DNA from: Exophiala sp. HKRS030
Lineage: Eukaryota; Ascomycota; Eurotiomycetes; Chaetothyriales; Herpotrichiellaceae
NCBI GenBank assembly: GCA_023897205.1
Contig: JAHWDD010000002.1
Location: 868,001 to 932,000, forward strand
Direction: 5' to 3'
DNA length: 64,000 bases
Of the stretch, positions 1-11,053 are shown in pieces. The position numbers and the translations under genes are program-made. Position 1 is the first letter of the stretch, and each line of letters opens with the position of its first letter. The notes below the pieces were generated by a model. It was not told where the DNA came from and searched no databases. It saw only the letters and a list, made by a program, of their open reading frames with translations.

Positions 1-699
1 TACGGAGTGTCATCTTGGTTACTATTGGCTCTGGTCCTCCTCTCTACCCGTCCCAAGCAGCTCAAGAATCATAAGCTCATATCTAATTTCCACCGGCGCA
101 ACAGGTAGCGACAATCCAGACTCCACCACATCTCGCTTTATTCCTATTCCATCCTCGATGCCCCTGAAAGGCTGAAAGCTTCGTGATTGCTTCGCTGCGC
201 TTGACACGCTTTAACATTTTAGTCCCTGGGATGTGGCCTCGCCTATGCTTCCCCTACGACCGTCTTGTCATGTCCGCTCCACGGTGGTGTGGCTGGCTTG
301 GACGTCGTATTCAAAGATTACCTCTACATTACACGGATGAGCTCCGGAGACCACACCTCGCTCAGGAGCTCGTTCTCTTACCCAGACGCGCTCGATGTTT
401 GTCTACTCTCCACTGGGCTAAACTGAGACACAAGTCCACCAGAAGACTGTACCATCACTGCGTACCATGTCGGCGTCCGAACTCTCAAACGCTCGTGGCT
501 TGCATGCGTTCTGGTGGCTCCGTCAGGCTGACCACAGACCTCCCGATTGAGATGGGGATGGCTCGAGAAGGTCGAGGTAATTGATATACTCTCTCCGTCC
601 GCTTCCCATGCTGTTGCTTGTTCTCTCCTCCCACGCCCTACTGCTTACCAAGTCACTCTTTTTGTTGCAAGCTTGTTAGCTTGCGTCCATTCGTTCACC
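1..699. other. Upstream region without a supported gene
   Basis: No convincing coding region or RNA gene is seen. Short open frames occur on both strands, but none resembles a known family. The right part is presumably the promoter and 5' leader of the multicopper oxidase. The reading frame of that gene stays open upstream to 547, but the signal peptide begins at the ATG at 700. Confidence 0.5.
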
Positions 700-3134
700 A
701 TGCGTTCTGTTTCTCTTTTCCTTACCTCTGCCGCTTTCGGCCTTGCGAGAGCAACCTATAGCGAGGCCGATGTGACCGTCACCGTCACCTCGACCCGAGT
801 TCACAGTATCTGCCCTGCAACTACCATCACCACCTGTGCCGCCCCTTCGACCATCAATGCTGGATCGACCAAGCCGACCACTATCAACAGCGCGGATCTT
901 AGCAGCGCCGAGAACAACTGGGCCTCGCAGTGGGAAAACCAGAAGACCAACTATGTTGGTCCCTGGAATGACTGGAGCATAAGTGCTTCGGGCCCTGGTC
1001 TGCCAACTTCAGTGCCCACGACATCAGGCTCCGAATCGACTACTACCTGGGGAAACGGTGGCCAGCCAACTGGCAGTACCACCTTGGCCACAGGCTCATA
1101 CTCGCCACCAGCACATGGTTACAACACGACCAGCACTACCGGATCCTTGGCTTCGACCACATCTGGATCCCCGACCTCGACAACCTCAAGCAGCTTCACT
1201 GGATGCCCAACCTACACTCCTGCCCATAACGCCTCGGATATCTGCAACAGCGCAGCCGACCGATCCAAGTGGTGCGGAGGTCAGGACATCAGCTCCAACT
1301 GCTACACAAATGGCTTCAAGACTGGCAGAACTGTCAGGTACACCTTGACCATTGACAACACCACCATGAGCTTTGACGGAACTGCACCCAAGGTCGCTTT
1401 GACCGTGAATGGCCAAGTGCCAGGCCCTGTCATCGAGGCAAACTGGGGTGACATGGTTGAAGTCACTGTCATTAACAACCTGCATGACAATGCCACGTCC
1501 ATCCATTGGCACGGTATCCGCCAGCTTGGCACGAACGACCAAGATGGTGTCCCCGGTGTCACTGAATGTGCTGTTGCTGGATATGGTGGCTCTCGCACTT
1601 ACACCTGGCTTGCATCTTCCTACGGTACTTCTTGGTACCACAGCCACGCTCTGGCTCAATACGGAGATGGTGTTCGTGGCCCCATCGTCATTCACGGTCC
1701 TGCCACCGCAAACTACGACATTGATATGGGAACGGTCATGATTGATGACACGTAAGTCGAGACTTTAATTCAAACGTGTCCAGTGCGCTAACATCTCTGT
1801 AGCTTCGCCAATGCCGTCGGTACCCAAGCTGATCTCATCACCCACTACGGCCCAGGTGGTTCTTTCAACACCCTCTTCAACGGAAAGAACATCAACCCAG
1901 TGGGACCTGGTGGCAAACCATTCGAGTGGACTGTGACACCTTGCCGCAAACACTTGTTCCGCATCATTAACAGGTCAGTGCCTCTCTGGATATCGTGACT
2001 CAGTGAAACTAACAAGTCGACAGCTCTTCTCAGAACATGTACGTGGTTGGTTTTGACGCACACAACTTGACTGTTATTGCTGCCGATTTTGTCCCGATTG
2101 TGCCTTACACCACCCCATACCTCAACATCGGCATTGGCCAGCGTTACGATGTCATCGTCGAGATGAACCAACCTATTGGAAGCTACTACGTCCGTGCTGT
2201 CATTCAGACCGGATGTCCCTCTGGTGGTGCCAACTCTGGTCTGGGTACGGCAAACGCCATCATGAACTACCAGGGTTCAAACTCAACTCCAGTCACCAAC
2301 ACGCCCATCACCAACGTCACCGCGGCCAGCTGTATTGACGAGCCCCTTGCATCATTGGTGCCTTACGTTTCTCTCCCTGCCGGTGACTCGGACAAGTTCC
2401 AATCATCTAGCCAAACTCTCCCAGCGGGTCAGGTCACTCAAGTCCAAACCAGCTCAGATGGTGTTGTGTACCAGTGGTTCCTCAACAACGGTGTCATGAA
2501 CGTCAACTACAGCCTGTCCACTTTGGAAATGTTGGACTCTGGAGCCAACAGCAGCACCTTCAGCAACCCGGTTGTTCTTGACCAGGCCAACGAATGGGTT
2601 TACTTTGTCATCCAGAACCAGTTCTTCGCATCCCACCCGATGCATATTCACGGCCACGATGTCTCAGTCCTCGGCACAGGCACTGGACCTTGGAGCAGCG
2701 ACCTGACCTCGACCTTGAACTTCAAGAACCCTATGCGCCGTGATACTGTCATGCTCACAGGTTCTGCCGGACCTGGACACCCTGCCGGTTACACTGTCAT
2801 TGGTTTCCAGACCGACAACCCAGGCGCGTGGGTGATGCACTGCCACATTCTGTGGCACGTCGACGATGGTCTTGCTTTGCAGTTTATCGAGCGACCTGAT
2901 GATATCGTCAAGGCTGCTTACACTTCCAAGCAATCCTTCAAGGACGAGTGCTCTGCCTTGAGAAGCTACCAGGCCGCCAACCCTCAATCTGTCAGAACCG
3001 AGGGTGAATCGGGTATGAAGAAACGTACTACTTTGGAAGCCCTTGGTGCGTCCAACAAGCTCTATGCTGGCTTGAAGAGACACACCGGTCACAGCCACAA
3101 GAGATACGCTGGTCACCGCTTCCACGGCTACTGA
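700..3134 (+). CDS. Secreted laccase-type multicopper oxidase with Ser/Thr-rich N-terminal extension
   Basis: Three exons, 700-1751, 1803-1973 and 2024-3134, join in frame to 777 residues. The protein starts with a signal peptide (MRSVSLFLTSAAFGLARA). All four copper-binding segments are visible: HWHG near residue 269, WYHSH near 312, HPMHIHGH near 612 and HCHILWH near 680. Two cysteines and N-glycosylation sequons fit an extracellular glycoprotein. In this family the enzyme oxidises phenols or related substrates with reduction of O2 to water; the real substrate (melanin, lignin, pigment or metal) cannot be told. Unusual is a stretch of about 190 residues before the first cupredoxin domain, rich in Ser, Thr and Gly and containing WNDWS, which makes the protein longer than typical ascomycete laccases (about 570-620). 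The tail is His/Lys-rich (ends HRFHGY), with no DSGL-type end. A P450 gene follows on the same strand. I am sure of the family, less sure of the substrate. Confidence 0.96.
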
Positions 3135-3959
3135 AGAAAAAACGAGTCCATGATCAAGATGGGTAATTCGCATGCAGCACTCAAAGCAAGCAAGTAATCG
3201 GAGGAGTACACTAATGGACGCATGTACACTAGTCTACCTTATTTTTCGTCAGTTCATGTCCAATTCTTGTTCCATGTAGAACTTGAGTTATCTTTTTGAA
3301 CATTGGGTGATGGGTTGTAGTCTCATTGCCATTTATGGTGCTCGCTTTGTATCTTGGAAAAGTTGTCTTTTGCAGTCTGCATTGATGTTTGTGTTGACAG
3401 TGAAAACGTGCCCATGAAACATCATACGACTTGCCCGATTCGAAGTATGATGGTTGATGACCTTGTTCTCCAATAGAAATGGCTGTTGTACTGCTGACTA
3501 TGAAACCCCATGCGAGGGACACGAGTATGTGAGCACGGGCGGTAAGTCGAGCCCATTGAACCCCATTTTGTTTGGGATGTGGAGGCAGTCCAGCCATCAA
3601 TTCTGGCACCCATTCAACCCATCATCCCATCCACCTCTACGGAGTAACGCAGTGCGAAGACATGGGGAAATCTGGGCAAAAACCCTCTGACTCCAACAAC
3701 CCCGACAACCACACAATTCGGGACCAGCAAGTACAAGTACGAATTGGCCACCACCACCACGCAATGGCACCTTTTGGTCTAATGTGGATAATGTTCCAAT
3801 TTGTGGGAGATGCTCTCAGTATGTGGAGTTGAACTTGCCTTGATTGATCGTGATATTGTTGTGCTATTTCTTTTCCCATTTGTTTCCTACTGATCCTTGT
3901 CTTACATCTTCAGTCTTCAGTCCCTCAGGACCGACGACGACGACGACAACCCCCTCAAG
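3135..3959. other. Intergenic region between multicopper oxidase and P450
   Basis: No supported gene. It holds the 3' region of the oxidase and the promoter of the P450, with a short GAC repeat about 15 bp before the P450 start. Overlapping small frames on both strands have no recognisable content. Confidence 0.5.
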
Positions 3960-5725
3960 ATGGCCTCACATCAGATCCTCTCGACGCTACATTTAGACGC
4001 CATCCCGACATGGCGTCTCGCCCTTGTCGGCTTCGTGGCCTTCCCCATCCTCTTCGCCCTGGGATTCTACTTCTGGGTCACGCCCAACTCCCTCAAAGAT
4101 TCACGACGCAAACATCTTCCGCCGGGTCCGCCTGGTCTACCGTTTTTGGGCAATTATTTTGAACTCTCCAATGCCGAGACCTTTCGGTTCCAGGCCATGA
4201 AGTGGGCCAAGCAGTACGGCGACGTCTTTTACACCCGCATGGGCGGCTCGGACTACGTCTACCTGTCGTCCCCGACCGCGGTCAAGGAGCTCATGGACAA
4301 GAAGTCGGGCATCTACTCTTCGCGCCCGCCGGCGCCCCTCGCCAGCGACGTGGCCTCGGCCGGGCGCCGCCAGCTCTTCATGGCCTACGGTCCGCGGTAC
4401 CGGGTGGTCCGCAAGATCGCCCACGCCCTCCTCAACATCAACGTCTCGACGAGTTACCAGCCCGTCCAGGACCTGGAGTCCAAGCAGCTCATGTACGACC
4501 TCCTCCACGACCCGGAGCACTTTTACGACCACAACCGACGGTACTCGAACAGCGTCATCATGACTGTCGCGTACGGCCACCGGCAAAAGGACTGGAACGG
4601 TGCCCTGACCAAGAAGATCTACACGGTCGTCAACAACCTCCAACTCTTCTCGACCCCGGGCGCCTTCTTGGTCGACACGTTCCCGTCCCTCCGGTACTTC
4701 CCGCAGTGGATGTTTGGCAACTGGCGCAAGTTCGGCGAGAAGTGCTTCAAGCACGACTCGGTCGTCTATCTGGGCCTGTGGGGAGACCTGAAGAAGGAGG
4801 TCGACGAGGGCAAAGCCAACCCTTGCTTCGCAAAGGACTTTTATCTCAGTGACCCAAACAAGGTGGGGCTCGACGAACTCCAGGCCGCATACCAGACCGG
4901 CGGTCTCGTCGAGGCCGGCTCCGAGACGACGTCGGCGTACCTCAATTCGTTCATCCTCAACATGACCGGCAACCAGCGCGTGATGAAGAAGGCCCAAGAG
5001 GAGATTGACCGCGTCGTGGGCTTTGAGAGGTTGCCAGACTGGGCCGACGAACCGAACCTGCCTTATCTCCGTGCCATCATCAAGGAGTTGCTGCGCATGC
5101 GTCCACCGAACAAGTTTGGCATCCAGCACTACACCACCGCGGACGATTGGTACAATGGATATTTCATCCCCAAGGATACCGTTGTTGTTTTGAATTGGTG
5201 GTAAGTACATGCGAGCGTGAAATACTTACACACACACACACACCACAATCTATGTCCTCTCGTTTTTTTTATTTTTGTTTTGTTTTTCTTGCGTCAAAGA
5301 TCCGAGAGATACTAACTAGAAGTCTTTACAGGGCCATCAACTACGACCCGGAGCTATGGGATAAACCTGAAGAATTCATGCCGGAACGGTTTTTGGGCTA
5401 CGACCTCCCCGCCGCCGCCTACCTGAACATCGCCAACCCCAACGAACGTGACCACTGGTCCTACGGGGCGGGGAGGCGGGTCTGCCCCGGCGTGCACGTG
5501 GCCGAAAAGTCTTTGTTCCTCAACATCGCGCGGGTACTGTGGGCCTTCAACATCTCCAAAAAGGTCGGCCCGGATGGAAAGGCCATCGAACCAAACTCGG
5601 CAATGGTGCCAGGTTGGATGACGATCCCTCAACCTTTTGAGTGTGAGATCACTCCCAGGTCGGAGAAGAAGAAGGCATTGATTGATGAGATTTGGTTGGC
5701 CAAGAAGGCTGAACTTGGGGAGTAG
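3960..5725 (+). CDS. Cytochrome P450 monooxygenase (membrane-anchored, E-class group I)
   Basis: Exons 3960-5200 and 5332-5725 give 544 residues. The ATG at 3960 is chosen because a hydrophobic anchor (LALVGFVAFPILFALGFYFW) and a proline-rich hinge (PPGPPGLPFLGN) follow. The I-helix motif AGSETT, the K-helix KELLRMRPP (ExxR) and the heme loop YGAGRRVCPG, with the thiolate cysteine near residue 465, are intact. The enzyme should hydroxylate or epoxidise a small molecule at the ER with a reductase partner. The sequence style is that of the O-methylsterigmatocystin-oxidoreductase-like group common in fungal secondary and xenobiotic metabolism; the substrate is unknown. The single 131-bp intron splits the codon for Trp414 and contains an (AC)8 tract at 5228-5243 and an ACTAACTA branch site. 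Exon 1 is strongly GC-rich at third positions. The neighbours (multicopper oxidase upstream, MFS transporter downstream) could form a small metabolic group, but no synthase is present. Confidence 0.95.
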
Positions 5726-5772
5726 ATGTTTGCTTTTTGGTGGTATTGGTAGCATGAGACATGATGACAGAC

Positions 5773-5822
<50 letters not shown>

Positions 5823-6595
5823 GGTGTGTGAATTTGGCGAGGTGTATCCAATGTATTGGAAAAGGTGGAGGGAGGTTTGACGTGGTCCTACAAGTACGGA
5901 AGTCATGAATATTGCCAATTTACTGGGTGTTTTTGTTACATGACAATGAACAAAAGGAAAATGTATTTTGTCTGTTACAATACTATCCGAACTCGGTTTC
6001 TATGCGTCTTGTTCGTTTGGCCCACATTGATGATGATTCGAATGCGTTCGACGAGTATTGAGTTGTATGTGTACATGTGTGTGTGCGCGTAGAGTCCTGG
6101 CTGCATCTAGACCAAAACCCATACGCGGTAACCTGCGTAGTAACCTCGTACCCCATGACTTCCATAATGGGCAAGTGGAGGAGGTTCACGAGGAATTTGT
6201 GGATGACTTCAAGATATCATTCGACGGTGCAGTACATATCCACATTACGTAGGGTTGAAGACACCAACCTTTTGTTCTCAGTTCATCTTCTTGAGCATAC
6301 ACTGTACTATGACAAGCCAATTCAAAATGGACCTAGGTACCAACTTGCATTATCGTATTTCCGATGCGTAATACGGACATGAACATACTCATCCCCTCGA
6401 CAGCTCATGTGTCTCGCTCATCGGTGATGTTACCCACACTTTTTCCTTGCTTGATCTTTCCACACACATCATCAACAATCACCAGGTTCCGGTAAAGTCG
6501 TATGTGGTACGTTCATTTCGTCGTTTCTTGGTCATAATGTCAATCTCGAGGTCACCTTCCCGACCTCAATCTCAGTGTCGGTCTCTACCTCAACC
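5726..6595. other. Convergent intergenic region, P450 and MFS transporter
   Basis: Apart from the AG microsatellite I see no gene. The region separates the P450 (+) from the MFS gene (-), so it holds both 3' ends. A tract of about 60 bp near 6540-6600 is rich in CTCAA/GACCTC-type short repeats. Confidence 0.5.
5777..5818. repeat. (AG)21 microsatellite
   Basis: An uninterrupted run of 21 AG dinucleotides lies about 50 bp after the P450 stop codon, in the likely 3' untranslated region. Confidence 0.98.
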
Positions 6596-8370
6596 TCAAT
6601 AAACCCAAACTCTAGGCTGTCCACTGGCGTCCAATGTCCCCTTCCTATTCATCCTCCCGTACCACCACCTCAGCCCGGTCATGACGGCGGCCACGAAGAA
6701 GCTACAAGCCGCGCAGGTAAAGTTCCCCGTGGGGTAGCCTTGCTTCTCCTCGCCCGCCTTCCAGATCCACTGGGCGATGATCTGCCCGATGCCCGCGGAC
6801 GAATTGTGCAGGGCCACGGCGAAAGGGATGGTGAGCAGGCTGGGCGTGTTACACGTGACCCAGTTGGTCATGGAAGGGGCCGAGGGGAACGCTCCGCACG
6901 CCGCGAGACACAGGCAGCCGTACCGTTTGACGTAGGCATCGTGGGGCAACAATCCCGCCGCGAGCCACCCGGCGCCGCCGACGAGCGAGGCCACGGTGAC
7001 GTGCATCCCCCTCGCGTTGAACCGATCCGCGCTGTACGAGAGCGTGATGGCCACGACGAAGCCGACGCACCACGGCGGGACGGTGAGGAGTTGGGCGTGG
7101 ATCGAAGTGTACCCTAACCCTTTGACGATGGTGGGTGTGAAGAATGTGAAACTTCCTTGGGGGACGACGTCTGCTATCTGCGTTTGAAATCGAACAGCCT
7201 TTGGTCAGTACAGAGTACAGTCGTACAACCTAGTGGTATGTATTCTCGCCAAGGAAAAAAACACTTACGTATGCAATATAATGAGCCAACATCCTCGGAC
7301 TGAAAAAAGTCTCGAGAACTTCTCTCCTCGACGCGTGGTCACGATTGTATCCTCCTCCTCTCTCGATGAGACGGTCCTCGGCGAATCGTTTGTCATCTTC
7401 GCTCAGCCACCTTGCTCGGGCAGGATAATCTGGTAGGAAGAAGAAGAGGAAGAAAGCGCTAATAATGGTGATGATTCCTTCAATGATGAAGAGCCATCTG
7501 AATCCTTGCTGTTGAACAACAAAACCCAAAGTCAGCAGAAAGGTTTGGTTTGAGGGGTGAAGTGAGGTGAGGTGAGGTGAGATGAGAGGTACTTACTAAA
7601 CCTGCAGCTCCATTGATATTTCCTACTCCGTAGGCAATGGCACCACCGAAAGCTCCGGCGAGATTACAAAACGCAACTACGAGGGCGATCCGGACCGCTC
7701 TTTCGTTGTACTGATACCATATTGTGATGAAATATACAATCCCTGTTGAGGTCAGCCATTTACTCAATCACGAACATGTACGTACAGGCGGGGAACGAAG
7801 AATTTGGGAAGGGCATGCGAACGCGGTATGCATCGTACGTACCAGGAAAGAATCCCGCTTCGAACATGCCGATCAAAAATCTCAGCACGACGACGGTGGC
7901 ATAATTGTGTACCCCGGCGAACCCGATGGTCAAGGCCCCCCAAGCCAACAACAAGATGCCCAGCCACAACGAAGGTCGGACGTAATGTTTCATGACCCAG
8001 TTCGAGGGTACCTCGAAGACGGTATAGGCCAGGGAGAACAGAGTCACGGTGATGGCGTAGTCACTTGCGCTCATGGCGGTCTGTTGGAGGAGGTCGTCTC
8101 CCGTCTCGCTGTTGAGGACTTTGGAGTTGCCGATGTTGCCTCGGTCGAGGAAGTTGAGGAGGTAGACCCAACAGCACAACGGGAGGATGCGGATGTCGAG
8201 TCGACGGTTGAGTTTTCGATTCCTCTTTTGGAGTTCGAGCTCGGCATCTTGATCACGGTCGAGGCTCGATGACGGTGACGCCTTTGGTTGGATCTGGATG
8301 TACCCGAGGCAGGTCGTTTAGCCATCGCATCATCATCACGGGGTGATTTTTTGGCGTTTGAAAGGTTCAA
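6596..8370 (-). CDS. MFS transporter, anion:cation symporter (Dal5/TNA1-type)
   Basis: Five exons on the minus strand, 8370-8304, 8247-7843, 7742-7597, 7508-7269 and 7177-6596, close in frame to 479 residues, normal for this family. Diagnostic segments are YLLNFLDRGNIGNSKV in the first membrane segment, GMFEAGFFPG, the matrix-type loop QGFRWLFIIEGIIT, LPDYPARARWLSEDD and YSADRFNARG. The family imports organic anions such as allantoate, nicotinate, pantothenate, biotin or small peptides with protons at the plasma membrane; the substrate here cannot be assigned. The first intron (56 bp, donor GTACAT, acceptor AAG) is the weakest part of the model. It is chosen because it joins an ATG-containing leader to the frame that precedes the first membrane helix. 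The intron at 7509-7596 contains a GGTGA repeat. An upstream, differently spliced N-terminus remains possible. Confidence 0.9.
7561..7581. repeat. GGTGA pentanucleotide repeat in an intron
   Basis: About four tandem GGTGA units lie inside the third intron of the MFS gene. Their length may vary between strains without touching coding sequence. Confidence 0.85.
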
Positions 8371-9485
8371 TTATCGAAACTCGAGATCAGATCGACATAC
8401 CTCTAGACTCTTGTTTTCTTGATGTTCATGTTCGTGTTCAAGTTCGGTGGGTGTATATTTCTCCATGTCGACACGAAAGGAGGGAGAGGAGCGCTTGCAC
8501 TTGTACTGGTAGATCGGACGAATCCAAAACGTGACACTCACAAACGAGCACTCGAACGTGAAGATCTTCCACGGGACAGGAGAGTCTTGATTTGAACAAC
8601 AGAAGGATGGAATGTCAGTTGCATTACGATTCTACGAAGGTATACATGAAAGGTGAGTGAACCGAGTGGTTGTATATACCTTCCCAAACCCAACCACACA
8701 CAACACGGCCTGTCTCCGGTCCTAGTGAGGGAGGGGGGAAAGGAGAGAGGGGGTGGGATTGCAATCGTCGGCTGTACCACCGATCATGCCCGTTTCCCAA
8801 TTGTTGTGTGATCCATTTGAATGGTGAAATGACAAGGATAGATAGACATTCAAGACATGGGGGGGTTCATGATGATGGGTGGGAAAATGCCAGCTTTTCG
8901 AGGGCTTGGAAAGGAATCCCTGGAACCAACCATGTTTGTTTGGGAAGAGCCACAATAGTACGGGAGTATCAGGCAATGCCAATAGGGGTGTATGGATCGA
9001 CAGGCTAAGGACTAATGTGCGGGGGTATGATATTGTAGCCAGCTAAGCCCCATGTACAATTATCATCATAGCCGGGGAGGGATTATGTCTAGGGTATGTA
9101 CGAGACCTTTTGTCCCTGGCTGTACGTTGCATTGTTCGGCAGATGGTTTTTTCATCAAGTGAATCTACTCAGTACTGAAGGGGGAGAAAAATTACAAAGC
9201 AATGACCAAAGTTCATGGTGTGCAAGAAGTCACGAGTAAGAGGAATATCTGACCAAGAAAACCATCATGATGAGATGGACCACCTTCAACTGTGACGATT
9301 CTCATTCTCGATCCTCGGGAATACGATATACAATACAACCACAACCTCTCGTTACGCCCTCTCAAAACCCTATCATCAGGTTGGCCCCTTTGGTCTTTCA
9401 CCCTCCGTCGTCGTCGTCCTCCTCCTCCTCCTCCTTTCCCATCGTGACACTCGACACTCTCTTAGTTCAAGTTCAGGTAGGGGTA
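8371..9485. other. Intergenic region upstream of the MFS gene
   Basis: No supported gene. It carries the promoter side of the minus-strand MFS gene and the 3' end of the next minus-strand gene. A TCG/TCC trinucleotide run (about 9408-9435) lies near the right edge. Confidence 0.5.
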
Positions 9486-9914
9486 TCACTCCTTCATGGC
9501 CAACCTCGCGGCCTTTAATCCATCACCCTTTTGCGACCCGATTGTCGTGTCCGTCTTCTTCATTTCCTCCTCGGGCGACGACAGATTCGAGGCGTCCTCC
9601 GCCCCCCTGATCCTCGACTGGGCCAGGTGTGAACCTTCACCGACCCCGGCGCTGCTCCTGCTGGTCGACCTTCGGCGGGCCTGCAACTTCGACCTCGATC
9701 CGTCACGTTCCCACTCCCCGGCCGTCTCCATCTCCGCTCTACCTCTCTCCGCGATCTCTCGGTCTCTCTCTTCACCTTCACGGCTGTGCAGGACCTTGTC
9801 GAGCGCCTCCATGGCGGTCCCACGGATCGCATCCCCGGCTCCGTGGATCCGGTGGATTCCAGATTCGATACTCCCGACCACTTGGTCGGTCGCGTGTTGA
9901 ATCTTGTCGGTCAT
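9486..9914 (-). CDS. Small hydrophilic protein, possibly stress-related
   Basis: A single exon of 142 residues begins MTDKIQHATDQVVGSIESG. The protein is highly charged, has no signal peptide or membrane segment, and has an amphipathic N-terminal half (GIHRIHGAGDAIRG) that could be helical. The remainder is Ser/Arg/Glu-rich and probably disordered. The composition and opening resemble small fungal CsbD/LEA-like stress proteins, but no domain can be proven. The complementary strand also stays open over this interval. I favour the minus strand because of its start context and ordered N-terminus. No function is assigned. Confidence 0.65.
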   Translation of the reverse strand: MTDKIQHATDQVVGSIESGIHRIHGAGDAIRGTAMEALDKVLHSREGEERDREIAERGRAEMETAGEWERDGSRSKLQARRRSTSRSSAGVGEGSHLAQSRIRGAEDASNLSSPEEEMKKTDTTIGSQKGDGLKAARLAMKE

Positions 9915-11053
9915 TTTTTTTTTGCGTTTTTGACAGTAGTTGACAAGTATCAGTGGTCAACCAAGGTTGTGTTGTTTTTGTCTGTCAATATGTTTGTTGT
10001 TGTGGTCGGTCGGTTGGTTCGATACGGGCCTCAAACGCGTCCTTCTTGAATATAAATTCCTTGAGCGTACTGATGGTGGCGACAATACCTAGGTATGTTA
10101 TCTTTTTGAGTGTGAATATATGCTGGACAATCCTAACCTAACGGGCCGACACGGGTAGTGACGATGAAGGTGTATTGTAGTCCAAACGATTCAAGTGCCC
10201 GCCCAAGAGATTACGGACTAGATACAGATGGATGGCAATGCGACGCTAGGGATAAATAGAAATGATGTCTGTGAGGAGGTATTTCTTCCTTCTATATGAG
10301 GGAGTTTTAGTTTCGATGAGGGTTATTTCTCTCGCGGAGGCTCAGGTGAGCATGACATGGGATCGAGCCGAAGTGTTCCGGTTCTTGACGGGAGTAATGT
10401 TGCACGGTGTTTTTGTCCCAATAATGAAAAAATTAAGTTTTATGGGAGACCACACAAAGGGAATCTCACTTCGTATTCCTCGTATACTTGCTCGATCAAA
10501 TTCGGATGGTACGCGGTAGAGAAAAGACGAATTGTATCAACCCGCCTTCGACGAAGTGGTTACTAACCAACAAGGCTGACATGTGCGGATCTACTTGTAT
10601 CTTTGTCAGACAAGGCTGGGCCCTTTACTTACACTGACACTGGCGAATGAGAAAGATGAGTTCGTTCAGGTCAACACTAGAGCGAGCAGATACCAGACCA
10701 CAGATTCTTCCGTACAGAGTGAAGACGATGCAAAGATGGCGAAGCTGGGTGTTGACCTTTGCGCATTGGTTTTTTCTTATTTCATCTGGGTCGTCAAGTA
10801 CTATTTAATACTACGTGATAATTTCTGTTTGACAATCTGTCTAATGGCATAAGGCCATTCGATTTGGTTGATTTTGTTCTTTTTATCCCATTCTCTCAAA
10901 ACTTGCTTCCCCTCAAGTATAAAGCTACCATCACGAACATACCTGACCACCAGTGAGTGCATGGTGGATAGCCATTGAATGGGCGACTCTCTTTCCCCGC
11001 GAACAAATCACTTGGATCGGTCCCATACAAAGGACCTCCCCTCCCTTTCCCAC
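9915..11053. other. Intergenic region without a supported gene
   Basis: About 1.1 kb with only short, unconvincing frames. It should contain the promoter of the small hydrophilic protein and the 3' region of the sugar transporter, both on the minus strand. Confidence 0.5.

Noticed and set aside
4137..5210. 357-codon minus-strand frame over the P450
   Set aside because: It is the shadow of a GC-rich exon. The plus strand carries all P450 motifs in order; the minus translation is Val/Arg-rich without domains.
7106..7125. CCCTAACCC-like telomere repeat
   Set aside because: Only about one and a half units, and it lies inside the coding exon of the MFS transporter. It is not a telomere or interstitial array.
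9496..9900. 134-codon plus-strand frame opposite the small hydrophilic protein
   Set aside because: It is pyrimidine-rich with Ser/Pro/Leu runs. The minus-strand product has a better start and an ordered N-terminus, so the plus frame is taken as a shadow.
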